DNA of 47,849 bases from Desulfallas thermosapovorans DSM 6562. Its GTDB lineage: Bacteria > Bacillota > Desulfotomaculia > Desulfotomaculales > Desulfallaceae. The notes beneath the pieces were generated by a model. That model was not told the origin of the DNA. It was given only the letters and a program-made list of their open reading frames with translations, and ran no database searches. Position 1 is the first letter of the stretch; each line of letters opens with the position of its first letter. The stretch spans positions 1 through 47,849 of the forward strand of contig NZ_VNHM01000019.1 of NCBI RefSeq assembly GCF_008124625.1. The letters run 5' to 3'. A program made the translations under genes and the position numbers. Shown here in pieces: positions 31,784-40,873 of the stretch.

Positions 31784-31808
31784 ATGGACGGGAAGAGAGG
31801 AAGTTTGC

Positions 31809-32564
31809 ATGGGTATTAAACGGATAACTGAGCCAAAGGATAGCAGTGAAGTGGATGACGGTGTGCTGGTTGACCATAAGCGTGTCGCTGAGCAGCCCTG
31901 GCTGGCCAAACAGTGGGCCGGGCGGGCCGAGGCTCCCGGGTGTTTGAGCCAAAGGGCGGAACTGCTGGTAACGCTGTCTCTGTTGCCCTTAAAAAAACAG
32001 GCGGTATCTATTAGTGCTTGTTTTGAGCGGGACAAACTGGTGGAACATTTAATGGATCAGGATGAATATGGCGCGTTGCTTAATTTACTGCACAGCGATT
32101 TGGCCCGGTGGTTGCCGGATAGCGGTGAATTCAGTGACCTAAAATGGTTACTGGCTGTGCTGCTGCAGGTGAAAAAACAGTCATCCGGTAAAAAGGCCCG
32201 GGTGGTTTTACACACGCCGGCCGGTACCCAGGTACGGGAAAGTGCGGCCATGTTGGAGGCGCTGGTGGAAGATGCCCTGGGTGCTGCCGCAGCGGCCTGG
32301 GTGCGCTGCCTGTGCGGCCCCGGCGGGGACCACCGGGTGCTGGAAATGCCCCTGGCTTTGGCTGACCGGGAACTGGCCGAGTTTATTTTTATGGAACTGG
32401 CCCGGGATCCCCGGGCACTGGCCCTGTTGATGGAGGATGTGCGTTCGTGGCAGGGGGATGCCGGGCTGGAGCGACAGCAGTTGCTGGTTTTGCTGCAAAG
32501 GGGTGCCCGGGCGGCCCAGTTTTGTCACGAAACCATTATGGCCGGCATTAATAATTTTACATAA
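31809..32564 (+). CDS. Hypothetical protein, second gene of the pair
   Basis: The 251-residue protein is rich in Leu, Glu and Asp and looks entirely helical (LLVTLSLLPLKKQAVSISACFERDKLVEHLMDQDEYGALLNLLHSDLARWLPD). It has no membrane segment and no known motif. The first 32 codons of the longer frame overlap the upstream gene in another phase and are left out. ATG 31809 follows AGAGAGGA. Its partner is the small membrane protein before it, which may anchor it. Confidence 0.55.
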   Translation: MGIKRITEPKDSSEVDDGVLVDHKRVAEQPWLAKQWAGRAEAPGCLSQRAELLVTLSLLPLKKQAVSISACFERDKLVEHLMDQDEYGALLNLLHSDLARWLPDSGEFSDLKWLLAVLLQVKKQSSGKKARVVLHTPAGTQVRESAAMLEALVEDALGAAAAAWVRCLCGPGGDHRVLEMPLALADRELAEFIFMELARDPRALALLMEDVRSWQGDAGLERQQLLVLLQRGARAAQFCHETIMAGINNFT

Positions 32565-32577
32565 TTTCAAAATTTCA

Positions 32578-32606
32578 TTGTCATTACACCCGTTGCATGC
32601 TATGAT
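32578..32606 (+). promoter_or_regulatory. Promoter of the RadC-like gene
   Basis: TTGTCA (32578-32583) and TATGAT (32601-32606) are 17 bases apart. Confidence 0.65.
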
Positions 32607-32677
32607 ATATGTAAAAAGTAGTAATGGTTAAAACTGAGCTGTGGTAGGGATGCTGGTCAGGAAGCGAGGGATATAAA

Positions 32678-33490
32678 GTGCTTCCCCCCAAAGAAGCAAC
32701 CTGCGAACAGGTATGTAACGGAGTGGATATTTTTAGCATTGAGGAAGTAAGGAGAATCAGCACCAGGTTTTTGGAGCAAGCAGTTTTAGTGTTATACGAT
32801 GAGAATCTAAATATCCGGGTGCTGTGTGGGCCGTGTTGCAGTAAAACATGTGCCATGGCGCCTTCGATGTGCAGTATTATTAATGCTATTGACAATTATA
32901 GGGTTCCATTTAAAGATGCGCTGGTGGTGCATAACCACCCCACACTGCCCTGGCATGGAGAAGTTGTTCCGTCCGAGGATGATATTGCCGCCACCGAGCT
33001 GTTAAAGTGGCAGCTGGCGTTACTGGGTATTAAATTGATTGATCATATTATTATCACCGGCCATAAAAGGCGGGCCCTGTCGGAAAAGGGAATTTGCATT
33101 GATAGGGGATTTCATGCCAACGGTTTTGAAATCAAACGGTTTATGTATAGTTTTTTTGTGCAGATAGCACTGGTGTTGGAACATGAAGAAACGCTGGATG
33201 TAATAAATGAGTTGTTGGCTCAAAATTTGGAACTACTAAGTAATTATTATGAAAAACATTACTGGGCCAGGCTGTTTGCACAAAGGCCTGTGGATTTTGA
33301 TTTTTTGACCCGGCTGGGTAAGCTGTATACCGGTGACACATTGCTCGACCGGTTAATAGATTTGCTGTCTAATTTGGAAGACGGTAAAAAAGTAAAGTTG
33401 CAGCCGAAAGTTGTCATTCCGTATGGTCAGGAATTTCAAAAGCGCATTATATCCGGTGAGTATAGAGTTTGTGGTTGTGCTTACAATTAA
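32678..33490 (+). CDS. RadC/JAB-domain protein
   Basis: The 270-residue protein has the JAMM metal motif in VVHNHPTLPWHGEVVPSEDDI (about residues 83-103: His-x-His and the downstream Ser-x-x-Asp), then LLGIKLIDHIIITG, as in RadC. RadC itself has a helix-hairpin-helix domain before this; here the N-terminal 75 residues include four cysteines (ATCEQVCN, CGPCCSKTC) instead, and a 130-residue helical extension follows. It could be a metal-dependent peptidase or nuclease-like protein; the substrate is unknown. It starts at GTG 32678. Confidence 0.75.
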   Translation: MLPPKEATCEQVCNGVDIFSIEEVRRISTRFLEQAVLVLYDENLNIRVLCGPCCSKTCAMAPSMCSIINAIDNYRVPFKDALVVHNHPTLPWHGEVVPSEDDIAATELLKWQLALLGIKLIDHIIITGHKRRALSEKGICIDRGFHANGFEIKRFMYSFFVQIALVLEHEETLDVINELLAQNLELLSNYYEKHYWARLFAQRPVDFDFLTRLGKLYTGDTLLDRLIDLLSNLEDGKKVKLQPKVVIPYGQEFQKRIISGEYRVCGCAYN

Positions 33491-33519
33491 TGATCGCGTT
33501 ATGGCAGGTCCTAGAAACC

Positions 33520-33548
33520 TCCCGCCCTTTTTGGGGCGGGATAATTTT
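33520..33548. terminator. Bidirectional terminator
   Basis: An 8-bp stem (33520-33527 with 33534-33541) with a T-rich loop is followed by ATTTTTTTT on the plus side. It separates the convergent RadC-like and TypA genes. Confidence 0.8.
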
Positions 33549-33561
33549 TTTTATGGGACTA

Positions 33562-35340
33562 TTAAACTGATTGCTTGCGCATGCGCAGCGATTTTGGAGT
33601 TACTTCCAGCAGTTCATCGTCGGCGATAAACTCCATGCACTGTTCCAGGCTCATAGGCCGTGGCGGAGTTAATTTAGTTGAAATCTCGGCGGTGGAACTG
33701 CGTATGTTGGACAGTTGTTTCTTTTTACATACGTTTATCACCAGGTCCCCAGGCCGGGCATGTTCACCCACCACCATACCCCGGTAAACCGGTACACCTG
33801 GTCCGATGAACAGTTCTCCTCGTTCCTGGGCGTTTTCCAGCCCGTAAGTGGTGCTTTCGCCAGTTTCAAAGGCTACCAGCGATCCCCGGGACCGGGTATA
33901 AATTTCGCCCTGGTATGGTGCGTAATGGTGAAATGCATGGTGGATAATACCCAGTCCTTTGGTGTCGGTCATGAATTCGGAGCGGTAGCCGAACAGTCCC
34001 CGGGTGGGTATGTGGAAGACCAGGCGCACCCGCCCGTCACCTTTGTGCTGCATGTTGATCAGTTCGCTTTTGCGGGGTCCCAGGCGCTCCATGACGATAC
34101 CAACGTATTCCTCCGGTATATCCAAGGTCAATTCCTCCACCGGTTCACTTCTCACCCCGTCGATGATTCGCTCCACCACTTGCGGGCGGGAGATTTCAAA
34201 CTCATAACCCTCCCGGCGCAGGTTCTCTATCAATATGGAAAGGTGCAACTCGCCCCGGCCGGATACCAAAAATGTGTCCGGTGTACCGGTAGCGGCCACG
34301 CGCAGGCTGACGTCCGATTCCGATTCCCGAAAAAGCCTTTCGCCCAGTTTGCGGGAAGTGACGTAAGTGCCCTCCTGCCCGGCAAAGGGGCTTTTATTGA
34401 CATGAAAGGCCACCGCCATAGTGGGCTCGTCAATGTTTACAAAGCTTAAGGGTACGGGATTCTCCGGGTCGGCTATGGTGTTGCCCACGTTAATATCCAA
34501 AAGGCCGGTTACCACCACTATGTCTCCGGTAACGGCTTTCTCCACGGGGACCTTTTTCAGCCCGCTGAAGACAAACAGCCCGGTTACCCGCTGTCGCTGC
34601 ATCTCACCGCCGGGTTTGAGCACGGCAACTTCCTGCTTTAGACTGATGGTGCCGTTATGGATGCGGCCAATGGCCTGCCTGCCCAGGTAGGGGTCGTAAT
34701 CAATCAAGGTGACGCCCAGCTGCAAAGGGGCATGTGGTTCGCCCTTGGGGGCAGGGATTCTCTGCACGATAATGTCAAAGAGCGGCTTTAAGTCCCGCCC
34801 CGGGATGCTAGGGTCCAGGGTGGCCGTACCGGTGCGGGCATTGGTGTAAATGACCGGAAATTCCAGCTGGTCGTCGCTGGCCTCCAGCTCAATAAATAAA
34901 TCCAGTACTTCATCTAGTACTTCTCCGGGCCGGGCATGCAGCCGGTCTATTTTATTTATCACTACAATAGGGGCCAGGCCGGCTTCCAGTGCTTTGCGCA
35001 GTACAAAACGAGTCTGAGGCATGGGGCCTTCAAAGGCGTCCACCAATAGCAAAACCCCGTCCACCATCTGGACAATGCGTTCCACTTCGCCGCCAAAGTC
35101 GGCATGGCCTGGGGTGTCCACGATATTAAGCTTATGCTGGCCGTACTGCACCGCGGTATTCTTGGCCATAATGGTGATACCCCGCTCCCGCTCCAATTCA
35201 TTGCGGTCCATGACGCGCTCTTCAATGACCTGCTTTTCATGAAAAACGCCGCTTTGTTTAAGCATGCCGTCCACCAGGGTGGTTTTGCCGTGGTCAACGT
35301 GGGCGATAATGGCTAAATTGCGAATCATGTTCTTTTCCAT
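33562..35340 (-). CDS. typA: Ribosome-associated GTPase TypA/BipA
   Basis: The 592-residue protein is a complete TypA/BipA translational GTPase. It has G1 [10 protein letters not shown]2 region [10 protein letters not shown]3 [12 protein letters not shown]4 NKIDR, then EF-G-like domains II, III and V, and the C-terminal TypA domain ([24 protein letters not shown]). It binds the 70S ribosome and affects assembly and stress adaptation. ATG 35340 follows GGAAAGGA; MIRNLAI at 35328 is the next option. It is a single gene. Confidence 0.95.
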   Translation of the reverse strand: MEKNMIRNLAIIAHVDHGKTTLVDGMLKQSGVFHEKQVIEERVMDRNELERERGITIMAKNTAVQYGQHKLNIVDTPGHADFGGEVERIVQMVDGVLLLVDAFEGPMPQTRFVLRKALEAGLAPIVVINKIDRLHARPGEVLDEVLDLFIELEASDDQLEFPVIYTNARTGTATLDPSIPGRDLKPLFDIIVQRIPAPKGEPHAPLQLGVTLIDYDPYLGRQAIGRIHNGTISLKQEVAVLKPGGEMQRQRVTGLFVFSGLKKVPVEKAVTGDIVVVTGLLDINVGNTIADPENPVPLSFVNIDEPTMAVAFHVNKSPFAGQEGTYVTSRKLGERLFRESESDVSLRVAATGTPDTFLVSGRGELHLSILIENLRREGYEFEISRPQVVERIIDGVRSEPVEELTLDIPEEYVGIVMERLGPRKSELINMQHKGDGRVRLVFHIPTRGLFGYRSEFMTDTKGLGIIHHAFHHYAPYQGEIYTRSRGSLVAFETGESTTYGLENAQERGELFIGPGVPVYRGMVVGEHARPGDLVINVCKKKQLSNIRSSTAEISTKLTPPRPMSLEQCMEFIADDELLEVTPKSLRMRKQSV

Positions 35341-35684
35341 GCTTGTATCCTTTCCAGGCGTCCTGCGTTGTTTATTTACCTACATGATATTACTCCTTTT
35401 GGGTGTTATTTTCAACAGTGCTGGTGGGGAGAGGATAGTTTTTTACGGGTTTGGACCTGTGTTATTGCAGTCAGCATGATTGCTGAAATTCCCATAGTTC
35501 ATTGTCGTGTATATGACATTCTGAGCGTCGGATTGCTGACATTAACTAAAGTTATTATTTGATAATTTCATGTAAGATATAAAGATATTTTGGTGAATTA
35601 TGTACTTTATGGTAAGGGGGGGCTCTGGATTCAAGGCAAACTGATTACAGGTCAGCTATTTTTTTATTTTGCAAGGAGGGGGTC
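35341..35684. other. Intergenic region between typA and the chemoreceptor gene
   Basis: No gene is supported. The region should hold divergent promoters. The last 100 bases are AT-rich (TTGATA near 35560), but no reliable pair is seen. A good AAGGAGGGGG site lies just before the chemoreceptor start. Confidence 0.4.
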
Positions 35685-37562
35685 ATGGGTAAAAGTATCC
35701 GGTTAAAAATTATTGCGCCGGTAACCCTAATTATTTCGCTGGTCTTATTGCTGTTGATTTACCAGGATTATAAGAGCAAGGTGCATTTGCAGTTGGAACA
35801 AGAGGGCGAAAAGTATGAACTGGTTGCCCAGCGGGTGTTGGCGGATATGAACAATATTTTCAATCAGGCCAAGCTGGGCCTGGAATCGGTGGCGGCCAAT
35901 CCGGAAATCCAAGAAGCCTTTGCCCGGCGGGACCGTGAAAGGTTGCAAAACTTAACCATGCCTATATATGAAAGGGTCAGCCGGGAAGGTATAGAACAAT
36001 TCCAATTTCACCTGGCTCCGGCCACCTCTTTTTTGCGGTTACATGCACCGGACCAGTACGGCGACGACCTGTCCTCGTTTCGGCACACGGTACTGGAATG
36101 CAACAGTACCGGCAACATTGTCCAGGGCCTGGAGGAGGGCAAGGGTGGATTTGGCTTCCGGGTGGTACTACCGGTTTTCTTTCAAGGTGACCAGGTGGGC
36201 AGCGTGGAATATGGACCGGGCCTTAATGCCACCTTACTGGAGAAGTGGCAACAACAAATGGGCGGGGATTATTACATATACGGTAAACCTGCTTCCGGAG
36301 TGGCCTGGGAGGAACAGGAAGGGTTGCTGGTGGCCACAGCTGGAGAGGATCCCTATCCAGTCAGTGAAAGTGATATTAACACCATTTTATCGTCTAAAGA
36401 AACTAGAACCATATATGTGGACAATGATCGCAAAGCGGCCCTGATCATTCCCCTGGAAGACTATAGTGGCCAGCCGGTTGGTTATATAAAGATAATTAAT
36501 GACCGCTCGGAAGTAATTGCCGGGATGACCCGTGAATTGCGCTATATGCAGATTCAGGCCGTTATCGCTGTTTTGGTGGTGCTCATAGTTACTTTGGTCA
36601 TCACCACCTATATTACCCGGCCTTTGTCCAAACTCAGCGCAGTGGTGGGAGCCGTGGCGGGTGGAGACTTAACACAGCCCGTTATAAGAGTGAAAAGTAA
36701 GGACGAGGTTGGAGTTTTAGCTGAGGCATTGGCCACGATGGTGCATAATTTAAGTGATATGATCTCCAACGTAAAGGGTTGTTCCAGGCGGCTGGCGGAT
36801 TTCAGCCAGGAACTGGTATCCTCCAGTGAAGAGGTTAGTGCAGCCGTTGAAGAAGTGGCCGGTACCGCCAGCCAGGTATCGGTTGCGTCAGCCGGGGGGG
36901 CGCAAGACCTGGCAGGGGCCGCCAGGGAATCGGAGCAGGTGCGGATCATGGCTGAGGAGGGCAATCAGGCGGTACAAAAAACCGTGGATAAGATAAAATC
37001 CATTGCTGCAGCCGCTGGTAATGTGTCCCGGGCGGTGCACATGCTCAGCGAGCAATCCAACCGGATCGGTGAGATTATCAGCACCATTACCAATATTGCT
37101 GACCGGACTAATTTGCTGGCCTTAAATGCTGCCATTGAAGCTGCCCGGGCCGGTGAGCAGGGCCGGGGATTTGCTGTGGTGGCAGAGGATGTGCGCAAGC
37201 TGGCTGAACAGTCGGCCGGTGCTGCCAATGAAATTACGCTGTTGGTTAAAGATATACAGTCCGGAGTAGGGGAAGCCGTAAAGGCAATTGAGCACGGAAC
37301 AGCTGAAGTCAGCGATGGAGTGCAGGTGGCGGAACAGGCCGGTAAGGCATTGAATCAAATTGTTGAGGCCATGGAAAAAAGCATGGGGATGATTAAAGGT
37401 GCCGCCGCCAGTTCCCAAAAGGCCAGCGAGGATGTCCAGCAGCTCAGCGGTGCCGCCGAGCAAATTGCCACGGCCATTGAACAGGTGACCGAAGCTGCCC
37501 AGAATTTGGCCAACATGGCGGATGAAATGCAGCGCGGGGTGGTTAAATTTAAAATTGCGTAA
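35685..37562 (+). CDS. Methyl-accepting chemotaxis protein (dCache-type)
   Basis: The 625-residue receptor has an N-terminal membrane helix (residues 9-28), an extracellular double-Cache-like sensor ([23 protein letters not shown] is its clearest piece), a second helix (about 285-308), a HAMP domain, and a cytoplasmic signalling domain. The hairpin tip ([45 protein letters not shown]) is highly conserved. It would bind an extracellular small molecule, perhaps a carboxylate, and control CheA. It is a single gene without neighbouring che genes. Confidence 0.92.
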   Translation: MGKSIRLKIIAPVTLIISLVLLLLIYQDYKSKVHLQLEQEGEKYELVAQRVLADMNNIFNQAKLGLESVAANPEIQEAFARRDRERLQNLTMPIYERVSREGIEQFQFHLAPATSFLRLHAPDQYGDDLSSFRHTVLECNSTGNIVQGLEEGKGGFGFRVVLPVFFQGDQVGSVEYGPGLNATLLEKWQQQMGGDYYIYGKPASGVAWEEQEGLLVATAGEDPYPVSESDINTILSSKETRTIYVDNDRKAALIIPLEDYSGQPVGYIKIINDRSEVIAGMTRELRYMQIQAVIAVLVVLIVTLVITTYITRPLSKLSAVVGAVAGGDLTQPVIRVKSKDEVGVLAEALATMVHNLSDMISNVKGCSRRLADFSQELVSSSEEVSAAVEEVAGTASQVSVASAGGAQDLAGAARESEQVRIMAEEGNQAVQKTVDKIKSIAAAAGNVSRAVHMLSEQSNRIGEIISTITNIADRTNLLALNAAIEAARAGEQGRGFAVVAEDVRKLAEQSAGAANEITLLVKDIQSGVGEAVKAIEHGTAEVSDGVQVAEQAGKALNQIVEAMEKSMGMIKGAAASSQKASEDVQQLSGAAEQIATAIEQVTEAAQNLANMADEMQRGVVKFKIA

Positions 37563-37624
37563 TGATGTTGAAAGTTAATAGTTTACAGCGCTTGGGGTTG
37601 GCCGGGAGCACCCCGTGCCGGCGA

Positions 37625-37651
37625 CAGGACCGGGCCTTGGGCCCGGTCCTG
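37625..37651. terminator. Strong bidirectional terminator
   Basis: A 12-bp GC-rich stem (37625-37636 with 37640-37651) with a 3-base loop is followed by a T-rich stretch. It separates the convergent chemoreceptor and SPOCS genes. Confidence 0.75.
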
Positions 37652-37698
37652 GTATATGTTTTAGTTTATAATAAAGCAAATGTAAATTGCCGGCAGCT

Positions 37699-38940
37699 TT
37701 AGGTTAATAACCCCATGCACATCAGGGTGACATTGTCGATGACTACGGCGCTGGTGTTTACCGGTACGACCGGTGCCGGTGGTGGTTCAGGTTTGCAGGG
37801 AGGTTCCGGCACGCACGGGGGTTCCGGTTTGCATGGTGGTGGTACACATGGTGGCGGAGACGGTTTACATGGTGGTCCTGGCTTGCATGGCGGTGGCCAC
37901 ATCCCCCGGGGATTGTTGCCGGAATTAATGGGTACAAAGCTGAAACGCACCAATACTTCAGTGGTCTCCCCGGGCGTTGTACCGTTGAAGCATAGATTGG
38001 TAAAGTTATCGTCGGGAATTTGGCTGGCATTCCAACTCCGGGTTTCACTGGAGATGATATTGCCGGATTGATCAAACATCAGTACTTCCGCTGTAAGGGT
38101 ATAGGAGGCCGTTCCCTGCTGTGCCTCTTTATACCCGGGGATTTCCCTGGCATCAAAACACAGGCGGTACCGGCCATCGGGGGAGATACCAGGGAAGGAC
38201 CGGTCAATGGTTTGGAACAAAGCAGCTGGTTCGCTGGGGTCGGCTCCCAACAGTGCACTGCCAAAGCGCAAAATGTTACTGCCGCTCCAGAAGATGGGTA
38301 CGGTATCAGTGGCCCAGGCGGTTAGGCCGCCGTCTCTAATGAGATTTATACCCCGGGGACACCTTTCGTTTAACTTCGGACAAACCTGCACGAAAATTTG
38401 CCTCTCTTCAACCACTTTAACCCGGAAAATCATTACCCCGGTCTGGGACAGCCTGGAACCTCGCCTCAGGCTCCAACGCATGTCTATTTTTTTGTGGTGA
38501 AGTTGAACAAAGACGTCATTTTCGTCCACCACGGGCTGAGCCGCATCCAGGGTTACTTCCTTGGTAAAGGGTATGTCTTCCCCGATGTGTTTAACGTGAT
38601 CGTTTTTATCCACATAATATATTTGCTTGTGCAGCGTGCCGCTGATAAGCACCTTCTTCACCACTGGCTGGCGGTGTTGTTTACGGTGCCAGCCGAACCT
38701 TTCCCAGCCCTCTTCTTCAATAACGCTAATCCACCGGTCTCCGTTTTCGTGTACGAAAACCGGCCTGGCTTCGAAATCATCCAGGCGTGCATCAATATGG
38801 TCAATTTTTTGCGCCACTTCGGGCAATGTGGCGATGTTATCCACAACAACCTGTACTTCCACTTCTGCCAGAACCACTGGAACCTTTACTTTGACGCATA
38901 AAACATTATCAGGCTCGCTGTAGAAATATTGAATGGGCAT
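37699..38940 (-). CDS. SPOCS (DUF3794) domain protein with a Cys-Pro repeat tail
   Basis: The 413-residue protein begins MPIQYFYSEPDNVLCVKVKVPVVLAEVEVQVVVD, then has a SPOCS-like domain (KEVTLDAAQPVVDENDVFVQLHHKKIDMRW..GVMIFRVKVVEERQIFVQV, about residues 120-195). A large beta-rich region follows (195-350), with a proline-rich tail of about 50 residues built of repeats such as CKPEPP, CVPEPP and CKPSPP (at least eight Cys-Pro units). SPOCS proteins often belong to the spore coat or exosporium. The repeated Cys-x-Pro tail suggests disulfide cross-linking on the surface. It ends with a hydrophobic segment. Confidence 0.8.
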   Translation of the reverse strand: MPIQYFYSEPDNVLCVKVKVPVVLAEVEVQVVVDNIATLPEVAQKIDHIDARLDDFEARPVFVHENGDRWISVIEEEGWERFGWHRKQHRQPVVKKVLISGTLHKQIYYVDKNDHVKHIGEDIPFTKEVTLDAAQPVVDENDVFVQLHHKKIDMRWSLRRGSRLSQTGVMIFRVKVVEERQIFVQVCPKLNERCPRGINLIRDGGLTAWATDTVPIFWSGSNILRFGSALLGADPSEPAALFQTIDRSFPGISPDGRYRLCFDAREIPGYKEAQQGTASYTLTAEVLMFDQSGNIISSETRSWNASQIPDDNFTNLCFNGTTPGETTEVLVRFSFVPINSGNNPRGMWPPPCKPGPPCKPSPPPCVPPPCKPEPPCVPEPPCKPEPPPAPVVPVNTSAVVIDNVTLMCMGLLT

Positions 38941-39311
38941 TACTTCAAGACCCCCTTTCTCACAAATTGCAAGACAGTTCGCTGGTTGACCAAAGATATT
39001 TGTATTAATAATATACGTTAAATTAAATATATGCTGAAAAACTAGGAAAAGTGAGGAAATTGAGTGATTAATTATAGAAATGATGACTACATATTGGTGA
39101 AAGGGAAGAGGTTCTGTTATAAGGGGCGGTTATGATAAAAATTACAAATGCCGATTGGCCAAAGGAAATCAACCATTATATAATTTTTATAAAGTTATAT
39201 TTTTTGGCTATTATTTATAGCTCTTGCAATAAACGATAATAAAACGTCGATAATTATGGCAATGCTAAAAGAATTTGGAATATCATGCATTTGTTTAAGG
39301 GGAGAATAACT
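38941..39311. other. Intergenic region between SPOCS and Crp/Fnr genes
   Basis: No gene is supported. The first 20 bases contain the ribosome site of the SPOCS gene on the minus strand (AAGGGGGTC). The rest is AT-rich and should hold divergent promoters; no clear palindromic site for the Crp/Fnr protein is seen. Confidence 0.4.
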
Positions 39312-39983
39312 ATGCGTGACAGTATACCAAGGTCAAACCTGGTGTTAAATGACATGGAGAAGATGCTCATCAGAAAGGCCGGCACAACAATACAATATCC
39401 CGCGAAACATACGGTATTTACCGCGGGTGATATTTCCGACCGGGTATACCTGATCGAAAGCGGATGGGTAAATATGTACCGGCTTTCCGCTGAAGGAAAA
39501 AAAGTTTCGGTGGGTAGTATTCGCAATCCCGGGGAATTAATGGGCCTGTCCGAGGCAATACTGGGCATTAACCGGACGTGTTTTGCATGCACCATTGGCA
39601 AGGTATCGATGGTAATTATAACCAGGCAAGATTTTGAGGAACTGATGGAGCAACATTCTTTTTTGGCCATTAAAGTGGCTAAATTGCTGGGGGCCAGGAT
39701 GCGTGAGGCCGAAGCGCTCAATTATGAACTGGTTTGTACCCAGGCCCCCGGCAGGCTGGCCCTGATGCTGATGCGGATGGGTGAGCGGATGGGGCAAAAG
39801 ACCATCAATGGAACCTGTTTAAACTTAAATATTACCCACGAGGAGATAGCCAATATGGTGGGCACTTCCCGGCAAACGGTAACTTCACTGCTAAACACCT
39901 TTAAACAGGAGAAAAGCATTGTATACGAAGGCAGGGCAATACGGGTTATTTACCCTGATAAACTGGCTAAATGGGTGGTATAG
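39312..39983 (+). CDS. Crp/Fnr family transcriptional regulator
   Basis: The 223-residue protein has an N-terminal cNMP-binding-like barrel (VFTAGDISDRVYLIESGWVNMYRLS...GELMGLSEA, about residues 35-90), a dimer helix and a C-terminal HTH_Crp domain with THEEIANMVGTSRQTVTSLLNTFKQEKSI. It has Cys in RTCFACTIG, but no N-terminal Fnr-type cluster. The effector is unknown. ATG 39312 follows AGGGGAGA. A terminator follows 18 bases after the stop. Confidence 0.9.
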   Translation: MRDSIPRSNLVLNDMEKMLIRKAGTTIQYPAKHTVFTAGDISDRVYLIESGWVNMYRLSAEGKKVSVGSIRNPGELMGLSEAILGINRTCFACTIGKVSMVIITRQDFEELMEQHSFLAIKVAKLLGARMREAEALNYELVCTQAPGRLALMLMRMGERMGQKTINGTCLNLNITHEEIANMVGTSRQTVTSLLNTFKQEKSIVYEGRAIRVIYPDKLAKWVV

Positions 39984-40000
39984 GGTAGTAAAGTAACATA

Positions 40001-40035
40001 AACAAGACCGGCAAATTATACCGGTCTTGTTTTGT
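40001..40035 (+). terminator. Terminator of the Crp/Fnr gene
   Basis: An 11-bp stem (40001-40011 with 40021-40031) with a nine-base loop is followed by TTGTTT. Confidence 0.75.
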
Positions 40036-40045
40036 TTAATCTCGA

Positions 40046-40097
40046 TTATCGTCGCTAAGACTCCCGCCTATAGAGGCGAGAGTCTTAGCGACGATAA
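40046..40097. repeat. Long near-perfect inverted repeat
   Basis: A perfect 18-bp stem (40046-40063 with 40080-40097) continues inward, after one C-A mismatch, into four more base pairs (40065-40068 with 40075-40078). The loop is six bases. There is no T-run, and it lies just downstream of a separate terminator. It is unlike a normal terminator. It may be an imperfect mobile element end, a repeat or a regulatory RNA. Confidence 0.7.
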
Positions 40098-40225
40098 ACT
40101 CGAAATAAGTGCGACTAAAGTTTAGCGGCCGGGGGACGCACCTCTTCTCGAGGGGGCATGGCATCGGGGTCGGAAGTATGTCCCCAACGTACGGGTTAAA
40201 CCCCACCCGAACCAAATCTTCTTTC

Positions 40226-40693
40226 TTAGAAAGGCTCCCGGGGACCCAACAATAAGGGGCATTGTATTTTTTGGGCCAGGTGCCGGATATTGAACTTGAG
40301 ACCTGCGGCTGCGGCCGGTTTGGTTGAGTTGGGGTTGGGTAAAACCAACAGGCTGGTGTCGGGCTCACTGGCCAGGCGGGAGATAACCTTTAAGGTATTG
40401 CCCGTTACAATTTCGGTTTCCACCGGTATTCCCCTTGCTTGCGCCCGGTTGCGAAACTCCTCCAACACTTGCCCGGCCCGGTCTTTAAGCTCCCCTTCGA
40501 ACCAGTGGAAGAACTTCATCCTGGTTTCGGAGGTGTTAATCCATTCATCACCCAGTAAGCTGCCCCAACCCCGGTCCAGGATGTACAGAGCCTTGATGTT
40601 TATCTTCATTAGCGCCGCCATATCCAAAGCCATGGCCCCGGCCCGATCGGCAGAAGGGGAGCCGTCGGTGACGAAAATAATTTGCTTGCCCAT
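40226..40693 (-). CDS. Universal stress protein-like
   Basis: The 155-residue protein begins MGKQIIFVTDGSPSADRAGAMAL, a UspA-type start, with the alternating strands and helices of the Usp fold (DIDAL-type IKALYILD, IPVETEIVTGN, SLLVLPNPN). It differs from the ATP-binding branch: the expected G-x2-G-x9-G-S/T near the end is not clear. It is the last gene in the YeiH operon, after a 45-residue membrane protein. Its role may be linked to the exporter. Confidence 0.7.
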   Translation of the reverse strand: MGKQIIFVTDGSPSADRAGAMALDMAALMKINIKALYILDRGWGSLLGDEWINTSETRMKFFHWFEGELKDRAGQVLEEFRNRAQARGIPVETEIVTGNTLKVISRLASEPDTSLLVLPNPNSTKPAAAAGLKFNIRHLAQKIQCPLLLGPREPF

Positions 40694-40711
40694 GGGTAAC
40701 CCTTTTTATGA

Positions 40712-40849
40712 TTATAGAAATGTTAAAACCAGCACCATTACCAGTGCCGCACCGGCCATGGCAGCAAGGTCCTCATGGCGTTCGCTGGCAAACAGCGAAA
40801 GTTTATCCGTTTCCTTGACCCGGTTAGCTTCTGTTTTATTTTCAGGCAT
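40712..40849 (-). CDS. Small single-pass membrane protein
   Basis: A 45-residue frame starts at ATG 40849 behind AAGGTGG on the minus strand. Its N-terminal half is charged (PENKTEANRVKETDKL) and its C-terminal half is one hydrophobic helix (LAAMAGAALVMVLVLTFL). It sits between the YeiH-like exporter (24 bases downstream of its stop) and the Usp gene (18 bases before it). This suggests an accessory subunit of the exporter. It has no known family. Confidence 0.6.
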   Translation of the reverse strand: MPENKTEANRVKETDKLSLFASERHEDLAAMAGAALVMVLVLTFL

Positions 40850-40873
40850 GGTTATACCACCTTCCCACGTCTA

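Noticed and set aside
37715-38071. Gly/His-rich 118-codon plus-strand frame
   Set aside because: It is the antisense of the Cys-Pro repeat of the SPOCS protein.
40036-40368. 110-codon minus-strand frame
   Set aside because: It overlaps the long inverted repeat and the Usp gene in another phase and has no ribosome site.
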